Assembly: GCF_030412965.1 (NCBI RefSeq)
Contig: NZ_JAUHJQ010000001.1
Coordinates: forward strand, 150,643 to 214,642
From: Nocardioides oceani
Lineage (GTDB): Bacteria > Actinomycetota > Actinomycetes > Propionibacteriales > Nocardioidaceae
DNA: 64,000 nt
Direction of reading: 5' to 3'
Positions 34,212-42,713 of the stretch are shown in pieces. Within the stretch, counting starts at the first letter, position 1; each line of letters begins with the position of its first letter. The translations under genes and the position numbers were made by a program. A model generated the notes under the pieces. It was not told where the DNA came from and did not search any database. It saw nothing but the letters and a program-made list of their open reading frames with translations.

Positions 34212-34958
34212 GTGGTCCGGGCCGGCTTCGCGCCGGTCAAGGGCACCCGGCACCAGGCGTACGACGCCGTCACGCTGTCCCCGCGCGGGCCGGTGGGCGA
34301 CCGCGCCTGGTGCCTCGTCGACGTCGAGCAGCGGCGGGTGCTGCGCACTGTCCAGCACCCGTCGCTCGTCGCCGTCTCGGCCGTCCCCTCCCCCGACGGG
34401 CTCGCGATCTCGCTGCCCTCCGGCGCCGTCGCGTCCGGGCCCGTGCTGCCCAGGGGCGAGTCGCTGACCTGCGACTACTGGGGCCGGCCGGTCGCGCTCG
34501 ACCTGCTGGACGGCCCGCACTCCGCGCTGCTCTCGTCCCACCTCGGGAAGCCGGTCCGCCTCGCGGCCGCACCTCCCGGCGGGGTCGTGTACGCCGGCGC
34601 CGTCACGCTCGTCGCGACCGGCACGCTCCGCGAGCTCGCGTCGCGGACGGGCCTCCCGATGGCCGACCTCGCCGCGCGGTTCCGGCCGACCTTCGTGGTC
34701 GACGCCGACGAGCCGCACGCCGAGGACTCCTGGGTCGGCGACGAGGTCGACCTCGGGCCGGCCCGCGTGCGGATCACCTCCCGCGTGCCACGCTGCGCCG
34801 TCGTCGACCTCGACCCGGTGACCGGCAAGCGAGGTAGCCGCGTGCTCGCCGCGCTGGCGGCGTACCGCCCTCGTGACGTCGGCACCGGCGACCTGCTCCT
34901 CGGCGTCGACGCCGAGGTCGTCGTGCCCGGCACGGTGGCGGTCGACCGCACGGCGTAG
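34212..34958 (+). CDS. MOSC-domain protein
   Basis: 248 residues from GTG 34212. Beta-rich N-terminal YPVKG-like VRAGFAPVKGTRHQAYDAVTLSPRGPVGDRAWCLVD leads to a MOSC domain with FRPTFVVDADEPHAEDSWVG and the conserved Cys in RVPRCAVVDLDPVTGKRG. Such proteins bind molybdenum cofactor through that cysteine. An in-frame CTG at 34173, overlapping the preceding stop, could be a non-standard start adding 13 residues. Confidence 0.82.
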   Translation: MVRAGFAPVKGTRHQAYDAVTLSPRGPVGDRAWCLVDVEQRRVLRTVQHPSLVAVSAVPSPDGLAISLPSGAVASGPVLPRGESLTCDYWGRPVALDLLDGPHSALLSSHLGKPVRLAAAPPGGVVYAGAVTLVATGTLRELASRTGLPMADLAARFRPTFVVDADEPHAEDSWVGDEVDLGPARVRITSRVPRCAVVDLDPVTGKRGSRVLAALAAYRPRDVGTGDLLLGVDAEVVVPGTVAVDRTA

Positions 34959-34998
34959 CCACGGACCCGTGCGAGCCACCGACCTCACGCTCGTGGAT

Positions 34999-35019
34999 CG
35001 GTGCCGTCAGGTGGCACCG
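34999..35019. terminator. Hairpin between convergent MOSC and desaturase genes
   Basis: Arms CGGTGCC and GGCACCG with a 7-nt loop lie 41 bp after the MOSC stop and 29 bp after the desaturase stop. No U run, but such GC hairpins commonly end transcription in actinobacteria. Confidence 0.5.
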
Positions 35020-35047
35020 GTCCGCGACCGTTGACCCGCCGGTCCGG

Positions 35048-36286
35048 TCAGGCGGGCAGCGCGGCCGGCTCGGGGCGGGCGAGCTTGCGGAGCTGGCGGC
35101 CCAGGTTGTGGCGGTTGGTCTCGGCCAGCCAGCCGTTGGGCAGCGAGAGCCGGACGACCTTGTGCCAGGCGCTGGCGACCTGCTGGGGCAGCGGGCGGGC
35201 GTTGTAGCTGAGGCCGTACCGCTCGAAGACGGCGCGCATCCGGGGGGCGATCTCGCCGTACCGCCGGCTGGGCAGGTCCGGGAAGCAGTGGTGCTCGATC
35301 TGGTGGGACAGGTTGCCGGTCATCAGGTGCATGAACTTCGAGCCGGAGATGTTGGCCGAGCCGAGCATCTGGCGCAGGTACCACTGCGCGCGGGTCTCGT
35401 TCTCGTCCAGCTCGGCCTCCTCGAAGGTCTCGACGCCCTCGGGGAAGTGGCCGCACATGATGACCGAGTGGCTCCAGATGTTGCGGCCGAGGACCGCGAC
35501 GGCGTTGGCGGCGAGCGTCGCCTTCCAGCCCTTGCCGCTGAGGACCGGGTGCACCACGAAGTCCTTGGTGACCTGCTTGCGCACCTTGTGCAGGGCGGCG
35601 ACGACCTCGGCCCGCTTCTCCGGCGGCATCTTCTTCTTCGCGCGCAGGTGCTCGCCGAAGTCGAGGTCGTACATCGCGATGCCGTACTCGAAGATGCAGG
35701 CGGTCACGAAGTTCCACGCGGGCTGGATCAGGTGCCGCGGGCGCCACTGCTGCGCCTCGTCGACGCGGAGGATGCCGTACCCGAGGTCGTTGTCGCGGCC
35801 GAGAATGTTTGTGTATCGGTGGTGGACCTCGTTGTGCGCCCGCTTCCACTGCGCGGCCGGCGAGGCGTGGTCCCAGTCCCACGTCGAGGAGTGGATCTTC
35901 GGGTCGCGCATCCAGTCCCACTGGCCGTGCAGGACGTTGTGGCCGATCTCCATGTTGTCCAGCGCCTTGGCGGTGGTCAGGCCCACCGTCCCGATGACCC
36001 ACGCCAGCTTGTTGCGGCCGGCCGCGAGCAGCACGACCCGGCTGCCGAGCTCGAGGGCGCGCTGGGCGCGGATCACGCGACGGATGTACGCCGCGTCGAC
36101 CTCGCCGCGGTCGTCGAGGACCTCCTGGCGGATCGCGTCGAGCTCCCGGCCGATCTCCTCGACCTGGGCCGCGGTGAGCCCGCCGGGGTACACCTTCTCG
36201 ACCGTGCCACCCGCCGTCGTCTCCGGCTCCGCGGCCGAGGGCGTGGCCGGAGGAGCGGTCGTGAGGTCGTCCCGAGTCAGGGTCAT
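35048..36286 (-). CDS. Membrane fatty acid desaturase
   Basis: 412 residues from ATG 36286. Three di-iron histidine boxes are visible: HNVLHGQ, HNEVHH and HQIEHH. Hydrophobic segments lie between and before them (about residues 80-105 and 235-260). It belongs with the DesA3/linoleoyl-type acyl desaturases that insert a cis double bond into acyl-CoA or lipid-bound chains with ferredoxin and oxygen. It lies 92 bp downstream of nrfD, same strand, but its function points to a separate transcript. Confidence 0.9.
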   Translation of the reverse strand: MTLTRDDLTTAPPATPSAAEPETTAGGTVEKVYPGGLTAAQVEEIGRELDAIRQEVLDDRGEVDAAYIRRVIRAQRALELGSRVVLLAAGRNKLAWVIGTVGLTTAKALDNMEIGHNVLHGQWDWMRDPKIHSSTWDWDHASPAAQWKRAHNEVHHRYTNILGRDNDLGYGILRVDEAQQWRPRHLIQPAWNFVTACIFEYGIAMYDLDFGEHLRAKKKMPPEKRAEVVAALHKVRKQVTKDFVVHPVLSGKGWKATLAANAVAVLGRNIWSHSVIMCGHFPEGVETFEEAELDENETRAQWYLRQMLGSANISGSKFMHLMTGNLSHQIEHHCFPDLPSRRYGEIAPRMRAVFERYGLSYNARPLPQQVASAWHKVVRLSLPNGWLAETNRHNLGRQLRKLARPEPAALPA

Positions 36287-36378
36287 GCCCCAACGGTGCC
36301 CGATCCCTGGGCACACCAGCGCCACGGGGTCGACATTTGACCCTCGTCGAGTGGTGGCGCGCACCCCTCGCGGGCAGG

Positions 36379-37590
36379 TCAGCCCGGGTGGCGGACGGGG
36401 CCTTCGCGCTCGAGGCGCTCGCGCTGCGGGACGACGGTGTACTTCGGGTCCTTCGCCGAGGCCTGGCCGGCCTCGAACACCCCGAACCGGGTGCAGGCCG
36501 AGCCCGCCATCAACGCGGCCCCCGAGAGCACCGACAGCGCGCGGCTGCGGCCGGCGAGGAGCGAACCCGCGGCACCGGCCACGGTCAGCGCCTTCGCGGC
36601 CCGCATCAGCCGGCCGGCCTGCCCCTGGTGCAGCGGCTCGGCGGTGATGCCCATCGTCTGCTCCATGCGGTGCTCCATCACCAGCTCGAACGCCGCGCCC
36701 GCGACGGCCAGCCGCCGGGCCGGGCCGGCCTCGGAGGTCGGAGCGGTGATCATCGCCATCCCCGAGGAGGCGGCCGCGGCCGAGCCGACGAAGACGAACG
36801 GCAGCTCGCGGTAGGCGGAGTGCCACGACGGGGTGGCGGTGTCGGAGAGCAGGACGGCGGTGTACGACGCGACCGCCGGCGCGACCACGGCGGCGAGCAC
36901 GCCGGCCGGCCGGTCGACGTACGGCAGCAGCGCCAGCGGACGGCGCAGCGGACCGCGCGTGCGCCAGCGGGGCGGCAGCATCCGGGCGGCCTCGGCGGCG
37001 GTCGCGGCGCCCGCGAACGCGCCGTACGCGGAGAGGATCCAGGTGCCCATGGACATCGGCGAGGTCGGCTTGGCGACCCGCAGCATGTTGTAGAACCGGC
37101 TCGGCGTGCCGAGGTCGTGCACCAGCGCGACCATCGAGAACCCGAGCGCACCGATCGAGACCAGCCGGCCCGACCGCCGCATCGTCGGGCGGCCGGTGAG
37201 GTCGGCGCCCGCCGCGAGGATCGAGGAGCCGGCGGCGAGACCACCGGCGAAGAGGTACGCCGGGATGTCGGCCTCCCACGGCGACGGCTTGACGATCGGG
37301 CGGCCGTAGTAGGAGGTGAACTCCGCCTCCGGGACCATCGACCGGTCGCCGCGGCCCCCGCCGCGCCGGCCGCCTCGCCGGCGACCGGAGCCGCCCTCGC
37401 CGCTGCCCCGCCGGCCGCCGCGCGTGCCGACGGTCGCGTTGGTCTGCGAGCGGACGCCCTGCAGCCCCTCGCGGCCGACGGCGTTGTCGCCACCACCGGC
37501 GAGCGGGTCGGTCGTGGCGTTGACCTGGTCGTGGGTGTGCGCGTCCTCGCTGGGGTCGCCCTCCGGACCGACCTCGCGCCCCGTGGTCAC
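36379..37590 (-). CDS. NrfD/PsrC-type membrane subunit of formate dehydrogenase
   Basis: 403 residues from GTG 37590, which overlaps the fdhB stop (GTGA). The first 90 residues are hydrophilic and Gly/Arg-rich (RRGGRRGGGRGD), then SYYGRPIVKPSPWE and about eight to ten membrane helices. NrfD-like subunits carry quinone-linked electrons and anchor the Fe-S and catalytic subunits. No heme histidines typical of FdnI are evident. It is the membrane end of fdhA-fdhB-nrfD. Confidence 0.85.
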   Translation of the reverse strand: MTTGREVGPEGDPSEDAHTHDQVNATTDPLAGGGDNAVGREGLQGVRSQTNATVGTRGGRRGSGEGGSGRRRGGRRGGGRGDRSMVPEAEFTSYYGRPIVKPSPWEADIPAYLFAGGLAAGSSILAAGADLTGRPTMRRSGRLVSIGALGFSMVALVHDLGTPSRFYNMLRVAKPTSPMSMGTWILSAYGAFAGAATAAEAARMLPPRWRTRGPLRRPLALLPYVDRPAGVLAAVVAPAVASYTAVLLSDTATPSWHSAYRELPFVFVGSAAAASSGMAMITAPTSEAGPARRLAVAGAAFELVMEHRMEQTMGITAEPLHQGQAGRLMRAAKALTVAGAAGSLLAGRSRALSVLSGAALMAGSACTRFGVFEAGQASAKDPKYTVVPQRERLEREGPVRHPG

Positions 37591-38558
37591 CGGCGGCCTC
37601 CCAGGAAGGCGACCGCCGCGCCCGCGAGCAGGGTGCCCGCGGCGGCGACGGCGTGCTTGTACATCGACGGCAGGTCCTTGGTGGTGACGACCGGGTCCGG
37701 CGGGAAGCCGTAGACCTCGGGCTCGTCGAGCAGCAGGAAGAACGCGCCCGTGCCGCCGACGCCGTCGGTGGGGTCGTTGCCGTAGAGCCGGGCGTCCATG
37801 ATCCCGGCGTCGTGCAGCTGCTCGACGCGCTTGTTCGCCCGCTCGCGCAGCTCCTCGACGTCGCCGTACTGGATCGACTGCGTCGGGCAGGCCTGCGCGC
37901 AGGCCGGGGTCTTGCCCGCGTCGAGCCGGTCGTAGCAGAGCGTGCACTTCTGGGCGATGCCGACGTTCTTGGCGCCGTCGGGGCCCTTGCGCCGCTCGAT
38001 CACGCCGTACGGGCAGGCCGGCACGCAGTAGCCGCAGCCGTTGCAGATGTCGTCCTGCACCACGACGGTGCCGAACTCCGTGCGGAACAGCGACCCGGTC
38101 GGGCACACGTCGAGGCAGGCGGCGTGGGTGCAGTGCTTGCACACGTCCGAGGACATCAGCCAGCGGAAGTCCGGCCGGTCGTCGGCACCGTTGGCCAGCT
38201 GCTCGGCCGCGCCGGTCGGCGGCACGGTCGGCATGCCGAGGTCGACGGTGCCCCGCAGGCCGGTGTCCTGCCCGCCACCCTCGGTGACCAGCCGCTTGGG
38301 CTGCTCGATGAACGCGACGTGGCGCCACTGGTTGCTGTTGAGCGAGTGGCTGTTGTCGTAGGAGGTCGCGGTCATGTCGAAGTGGTCCGACGGCACGTCG
38401 TTCCACTCCTTGCAGGCGACCTCGCAGGCCTTGCACCCGATGCAGATCGAGGTGTCGGTGAAGAACCCCTTCCGCTTCGGCCGGTCCTCGGGGTAGCCGG
38501 CGTCGGCGGCCGGGTCGAGCGGCCCCCAGAAGGAGTTCTCGCTGATCGTCCAGCTCAT
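37587..38558 (-). CDS. fdhB: Formate dehydrogenase iron-sulfur subunit
   Basis: 323 residues, ATG 38558 overlapping the fdhA stop (ATGA). It has four ferredoxin-type cysteine groups: C39-C42-C45-C49 (CIGCKACEVACKE), CKHCTHAACLDVCPTG, CNGCGYCVPACPYG and CTLCYDRLDAGKTPACAQACPT. These carry electrons from the catalytic subunit to the membrane partner. A C-terminal hydrophobic segment (AVAAAGTLLAGAAVAFLGG) may tether it. No Tat signal, so it should face the cytoplasm. Confidence 0.93.
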   Translation of the reverse strand: MSWTISENSFWGPLDPAADAGYPEDRPKRKGFFTDTSICIGCKACEVACKEWNDVPSDHFDMTATSYDNSHSLNSNQWRHVAFIEQPKRLVTEGGGQDTGLRGTVDLGMPTVPPTGAAEQLANGADDRPDFRWLMSSDVCKHCTHAACLDVCPTGSLFRTEFGTVVVQDDICNGCGYCVPACPYGVIERRKGPDGAKNVGIAQKCTLCYDRLDAGKTPACAQACPTQSIQYGDVEELRERANKRVEQLHDAGIMDARLYGNDPTDGVGGTGAFFLLLDEPEVYGFPPDPVVTTKDLPSMYKHAVAAAGTLLAGAAVAFLGGRR

Positions 38559-41500
38559 GCGCCTCCTCCTCCGCCGGTCGGGTCGCCCTCGTCGTCGCCC
38601 GCGGCGCCGGGCCCGGTCGTGACGATGGGGACGGTGTGGTCGTCGTGGACGCCGGCGCGCCGCTGGTACGACGTCACGAGGTCCACCACCGCGCGGCCGG
38701 TGGGCCGACGGCCCGGGAGGACGTCACAGGTGCCCACCTTGCTCTCCTGGATCAGCACGTTGGGGTCCAGCGAGATGCCGAACAGGTCGTTGGCGGAGTC
38801 GCCGGTCACCAGGCCGCCCGTGCCCCAGTGGTAGGGCAGCCACACCTGGTGCACCGTCCGGCCCTCGACCCGCAGCGGGCTGAGCCGCTCGGTGACGAGC
38901 ACCCGCGCCTCGACCGCCGCGCGGGCGGTCACCACATGGCACCAGCCGCCGTTCTCCAGCCCGCGCTCGGCGGCCAGCTCGGGGCTGACCTCCACGAACA
39001 TCTCCGGCTGCAGCTCGGCCAGCCGGGCGACGTACCGGCTCATCCCGCCGGCGGTGTGGTGCTCGGTGAGCCGGCTGGTGGTGAAGACGTAGGGGAAGAC
39101 CTCGCTGCCGTCCTCGGGCGGGCTGGGGTTCAACCGGTTGTCCTGGCGCGGGTACTCCTTGCGCGTCGGGTTGGCCTGCTGGCCGTAGATCGGGTTGCGG
39201 AACGGCGACTCGACCGGCTCGTAGTGCGTCGGCATCGGCCCGTCGATGAGCCCCTGCGGGACGTAGAGGCTGCCCTTCCCGTCGCCCTGCATGATGAACG
39301 GGTCGTCGCCGGCGATGCCCGCGATGCCGTCCGCCCCCTGCTCCGGGCGGTACGACGGCGGCTTGGTGACCTCGAAGTCGGGCACGTCGTGGCCGGTCCA
39401 CCGCTGCTGCTCCTCGTCCCACCAGACGTAGGCTTTGCGCTCGCTCCACGGGCGGCCCTCGGGGTCGGCCGAGGCGCGGTTGTAGAGCGTGCGCCGGTTG
39501 GCCGGCCAGGTCCAGCCCCACTCGGCCGCGACCCAGTCCTGCTCGCGACCGGGCTTGCGGCGGGCGGCCTGGTTGACGCCGTCCTTCATCACGCCGGTGT
39601 AGATCCAGCAGCCGCCGGCGGTCGAGCCGTCGTCGGCCATCTCGGTGAAGGTCGACAGCGGCCGGCCGGTCGCCACCTCGAAGCCGTTGATCTCCTTGAG
39701 GACCGCCTCGGCGTCGGGGTCCTGCGACTCCCCGAGCAGCGGGTAGTCCCAGGTGAGCTCCAGCAGCGGCCGGTCGCGCTCGTCGGTCGACCCGGCGAGC
39801 CGCTCCCGGATCATCCGGCCGAGGTGGAAGAAGAACCACAGCTCGCTGCGGCAGTCACCCGGCGGCTCGACGGCCTTCTCCCGCCACTGCAGCATGCGGT
39901 GGGTCTGGGTGAAGGTGCCCTCCTTCTCGACGTGCGAGGCGGCCGGCATGAGGAACACCTCGGTGCGGCACTCCTCCGGCACGATCTCCCCGGTCGCGAC
40001 CTCGGGCGAGTCCTTCCAGAACGACGCGCTCTCGATCTCGAACAGGTCGCGGACGACCAGCCAGTCGAGGTTCGCCATGCCGAGGCGCTGCGCCTTGCCG
40101 TGCGCGGAGCCGACCGCGGGGTTCTGCCCGAGCAGGAAGTATCCCTTGACCTTGCCGTCGATCATGTCGAGCACGGTCCGGTAGGTGCCGTGGTCGCCGG
40201 TGATGCGCGGCATGTAGTCGAAGCAGTAGTCGTTCTCCGCGGTCGCGTGCTCGCCCCACCAGGCCTTGAGCATGCTGATGCCGTACGCGCCGGCCTTGGA
40301 CCAGAAGCCCTTCGCGCCCGGGTGCCGGACGGCGTCGACCCACTGCTCGAGGGACTGGTGCTCCTCGGCGTTCGGCATCGGCAGGTAGCCGGGCAGCAGG
40401 TTGAACAGCGTCGGGATGTCGGTGGAGCCCTGGATGCTCGCGTGGCCGCGCAGCGCCATGATCCCGCCGCCGGGACGACCCATGTTGCCCAGCAGCAGCT
40501 GGAGGATCGCGCCGGTGCGGATGTACTGCACGCCGACGCTGTGCTGGGTCCAGCCGACGCTGTAGACCAGCGCGGTGGTGCGGTCGCGGGTGGAGTTCTC
40601 GGTCCACGCCCGGCAGACCTCGAGGAACTGCTCCTCGCTGACACCGCACGTGCTGGCCACGACCTCGGGGGTGTAGCGGGAGAAGTGCCGCTTGAGCACC
40701 TGGTAGACGCAGTTGGGGTGCTGGAGGGTCTCGTCGCGCTGCACGTCGCCGTCGACGCTCATGCCGTGCGTCTCGTGCTGCATGCCGGCGGCGGTCTCCC
40801 GCTGCATCTGGTGGTCCTGGCGCTCCTCGCCGTCGTCCTCCTGCGTGGCGTACTGCCAGGACTCGGGGTCGTAGGTGCGCGTCTCGGGGTCGAAGCCGGA
40901 GAAGAGGCCGTCGAGGTCGTCGGTGTCGGCGAACTCGTCGCTGACGATCGTCGCGGCGTTCGTGTACGCCACGACGTACTCGCGGAAGTCGAGCTCGTTG
41001 GCCAGGACGTAGTTGATGATCCCGCCGAGGAACGCGATGTCGCTGCCCACACGCAGCGGCACGAACGTGTCCGCGAGCGCGCTGGTCCGCGTGAACCGCG
41101 GGTCGACGTGGATGATCTTCGCCCCGCGGGCCTTCGCCTCCATGACCCACTGGAAGCCCACGGGGTGGGCCTCGGCCATGTTGGAGCCCTGGATGACGAT
41201 GCAGTCAGCGTTGGACAGGTCCTGGAGGAATCCTGTGGCGCCGCCGCGCCCGAACGAGGTCCCCAGACCGGGGACCGTGGCGGAGTGTCATATCCGCGCC
41301 TGGTTCTCGATCTGGATGGCGCCCATCGCGGTGAACAGCTTCTTGATGAGGTAGTTCTCCTCGTTGTCGAGGGTCGCCCCTCCGAGGCTGGCGATCCCCA
41401 TCGTGCGCCGGACCTTGCGGTCGCGCTCGTCGAGGTCCTGCCAGGTGTCGTTGCGCGCCTTGACGACCCGGTCGGCGATCATCTCCATCGCGACGTCGAG

Positions 41501-41851
41501 GTCGAGGTCCTCCCACTCGGTGCCGTACGGCCGGCGGTAGCGGACCTTGGTCTGGCGCAGCTCGCTGGTGACGAGGTTCTTGCTGGCCGCGCCCTTGGGG
41601 CACAGCCGGCCGCGGTTGACCGGGCTGTCGGGGTCGCCCTCGATCTGCACGACCTTCTCGTCCTTGACGAAGATCTTCTGCGCGCACCCCACCGCGCAGT
41701 AGGGACAGACGCTCTTGGCGACCCGGTCGGCGGTCTCGGTGCGGGCGGTGGTGGCGTCGGTCTGCTTGGACCGCGCGGCGACACCGCGGCCGAGCACGTC
41801 GCTCCCCAGCAGCTGCCGGAGCACCGGCCAGCCCAGGTTCGTCTTCGCCAC
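38555..41851 (-). CDS. fdhA: Formate dehydrogenase catalytic subunit, selenocysteine-containing
   Basis: 1098 residues when the in-frame UGA at 41288-41290 is read as Sec188. GTG 41851 is chosen for the GGGAGG six bases upstream. The N-terminal [4Fe-4S] cysteines are C49, C52, C56 and C84 (SVCPYCAVGC, LCPKG). The Sec site reads ENQARI-U-HSATVPGLG, the same context as known Sec formate dehydrogenases, and a SECIS hairpin follows. Molybdopterin guanine dinucleotide domains fill the rest, with NMAEAHPVGFQW after the Sec. It oxidises formate to CO2. A Met/His-rich insert lies around residues 338-370. No Tat signal; cytoplasmic. The stop overlaps fdhB. Read naively, it appears as two broken genes. 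Confidence 0.95.
41258..41276 (-). promoter_or_regulatory. Bacterial SECIS element in fdhA mRNA
   Basis: On the coding strand, 11 nt after the UGA, a perfect 7-bp stem GGUCCCC/GGGGACC closes a 5-nt loop GGUCU. The loop is identical to that of the E. coli fdhF SECIS, where the first G-U pair of bases contacts SelB. The loop begins 18 nt after the UGA, inside the 16-37 nt range for bacterial elements. It should direct SelB with Sec-tRNA to this codon. Confidence 0.92.
41288..41290 (-). other. In-frame UGA selenocysteine codon 188 of fdhA
   Basis: The TGA separates two frames that match formate dehydrogenase continuously on both sides, with no shift of frame. It occupies the active-site position taken by Cys or Sec in this family. 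Confidence 0.93.
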
Positions 41852-41872
41852 AGCACCTCCCTCGGTGCGGCG

Positions 41873-41899
41873 ACAGTACCCCGCTCGTCCGACGGTCAA
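41873..41899 (-). promoter_or_regulatory. Candidate fdh operon promoter
   Basis: On the minus strand TTGACC (41894-41899) is followed after 15 bp by TACTGT (41873-41878), about 21 nt before the fdhA GTG. The spacer is shorter than usual, so the assignment is tentative. Confidence 0.35.
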
Positions 41900-41925
41900 C
41901 CGTCCCACCGGATCACTTGCCAGAT

Positions 41926-41950
41926 CGGAAAGTCATCCGATAACTTTCCG
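41926..41950. promoter_or_regulatory. Inverted-repeat operator between fdhA and the membrane/HTH pair
   Basis: Perfect 8-bp arms CGGAAAGT and ACTTTCCG flank a 9-bp spacer, ending 2 bp before ATG 41953. Inside, ATCGGA and TCCGAT form a second, offset inverted pair. It is a likely site for the winged-helix regulator encoded two genes to the right, and it is 75 bp from fdhA. Confidence 0.65.
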
Positions 41951-41952
41951 GC

Positions 41953-42414
41953 ATGGAAAGCAACCGTGACGCCGACCTTCTCCGCACGCTCGAGCGCGCC
42001 GAGGCGGCGCCGTACGTGGACTACCCGCCGACGCCGGGGTGGTACTTCCCGGCCGCCGGCGCCTGGTTCGCGGGCATCACCGGGTTCCAGGGCCTCACCG
42101 ACGACCACCTGCCGCTCGCCCTCGGGCTGCTCGTCGTGCTGCTCGTGGGCCTCGGCGCCTTCTGCGGCTGGTACGCCCGCTACCGCGGTGTGATGCCCTC
42201 GATGCTGCGACGGGCGCCGCGGGGCATGGGCACGATGTTCGCCGTCTACTTCGTGGGCGCGGCGCTCGTCCTCGGCGCCGTGTGGGCGACCGGCCACGCC
42301 GTCGGCTGGGGCTGGGCCTCGGCGCTCATGTTCGTGCTGGCGACCACCGGGCTGTGGCTGCACGAGAAGTCGTACGCCGCCGCCGCGACGCGCGTGCGGG
42401 AGCGGCTCGCGTGA
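41953..42414 (+). CDS. Small membrane protein, unknown
   Basis: 153 residues from ATG 41953. After 30 hydrophilic residues (with YVDYPPTPGWYFPAAG) come four hydrophobic segments at about 33-50, 55-75, 95-115 and 118-135. It overlaps the regulator gene by GTGA and is divergent from fdhA. Such a membrane protein next to a one-domain HTH resembles pairs in which the membrane protein is the regulator's main target. Function not recognised. Confidence 0.7.
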   Translation: MESNRDADLLRTLERAEAAPYVDYPPTPGWYFPAAGAWFAGITGFQGLTDDHLPLALGLLVVLLVGLGAFCGWYARYRGVMPSMLRRAPRGMGTMFAVYFVGAALVLGAVWATGHAVGWGWASALMFVLATTGLWLHEKSYAAAATRVRERLA

Positions 42415-42704
42415 CCGGCGGGCTCGACGAGCTCGACCCGGTCATCCACGCCCCGAAGCGGCTGGCCGCCATGGCGGTCCTGTCCACGGCCAGCACCGTG
42501 ACGTTCCCGTTCCTGCGCGAGCACCTGCAGGTCAGCGACTCCGACCTGTCCAAGCAGATGTCGGCGCTGGAGAAGGCCGGCTACGTCTCGGTCACCAAGG
42601 ACGGCCGCGGCCGCGGCGGCACGACGTCCTACCGCATCACCCGCGCCGGCCGGGCGGCGTACACCCGGCACCGCAGGGCGCTCACCGCGATCCTCGGCGG
42701 ATGA
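42411..42704 (+). CDS. Winged-helix transcriptional regulator (HTH_34/MarR-like)
   Basis: 97 residues from GTG 42411. Almost the whole protein is a winged helix: DPVIHAPKRLAAMAVLSTASTVTFPFLREHLQVSDSDLSKQMSALEKAGYVSVTKDGRGRGGTTSYRITRAGR. The same compact fold is found in small MarR/ArsR-like regulators without a sensor domain. It shares an operon with the membrane protein and probably binds the inverted repeat just upstream; whether it controls fdhA as well is an inference. Its stop lies 9 bp from that of selD. Confidence 0.85.
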   Translation: MTGGLDELDPVIHAPKRLAAMAVLSTASTVTFPFLREHLQVSDSDLSKQMSALEKAGYVSVTKDGRGRGGTTSYRITRAGRAAYTRHRRALTAILGG

Positions 42705-42713
42705 CCTCGCGGG

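Noticed and set aside
38555..41851. fdhA as a pseudogene or two separate genes because of the internal TGA
   Set aside because: Both sides match the same family without a frame change, a SECIS follows, and all Sec genes are nearby, so the TGA is a codon.
38636..42193. A 1185-codon plus-strand frame opposite fdhA
   Set aside because: Repetitive Arg/Gly/Val/Leu composition without motifs; antisense shadow of fdhA.
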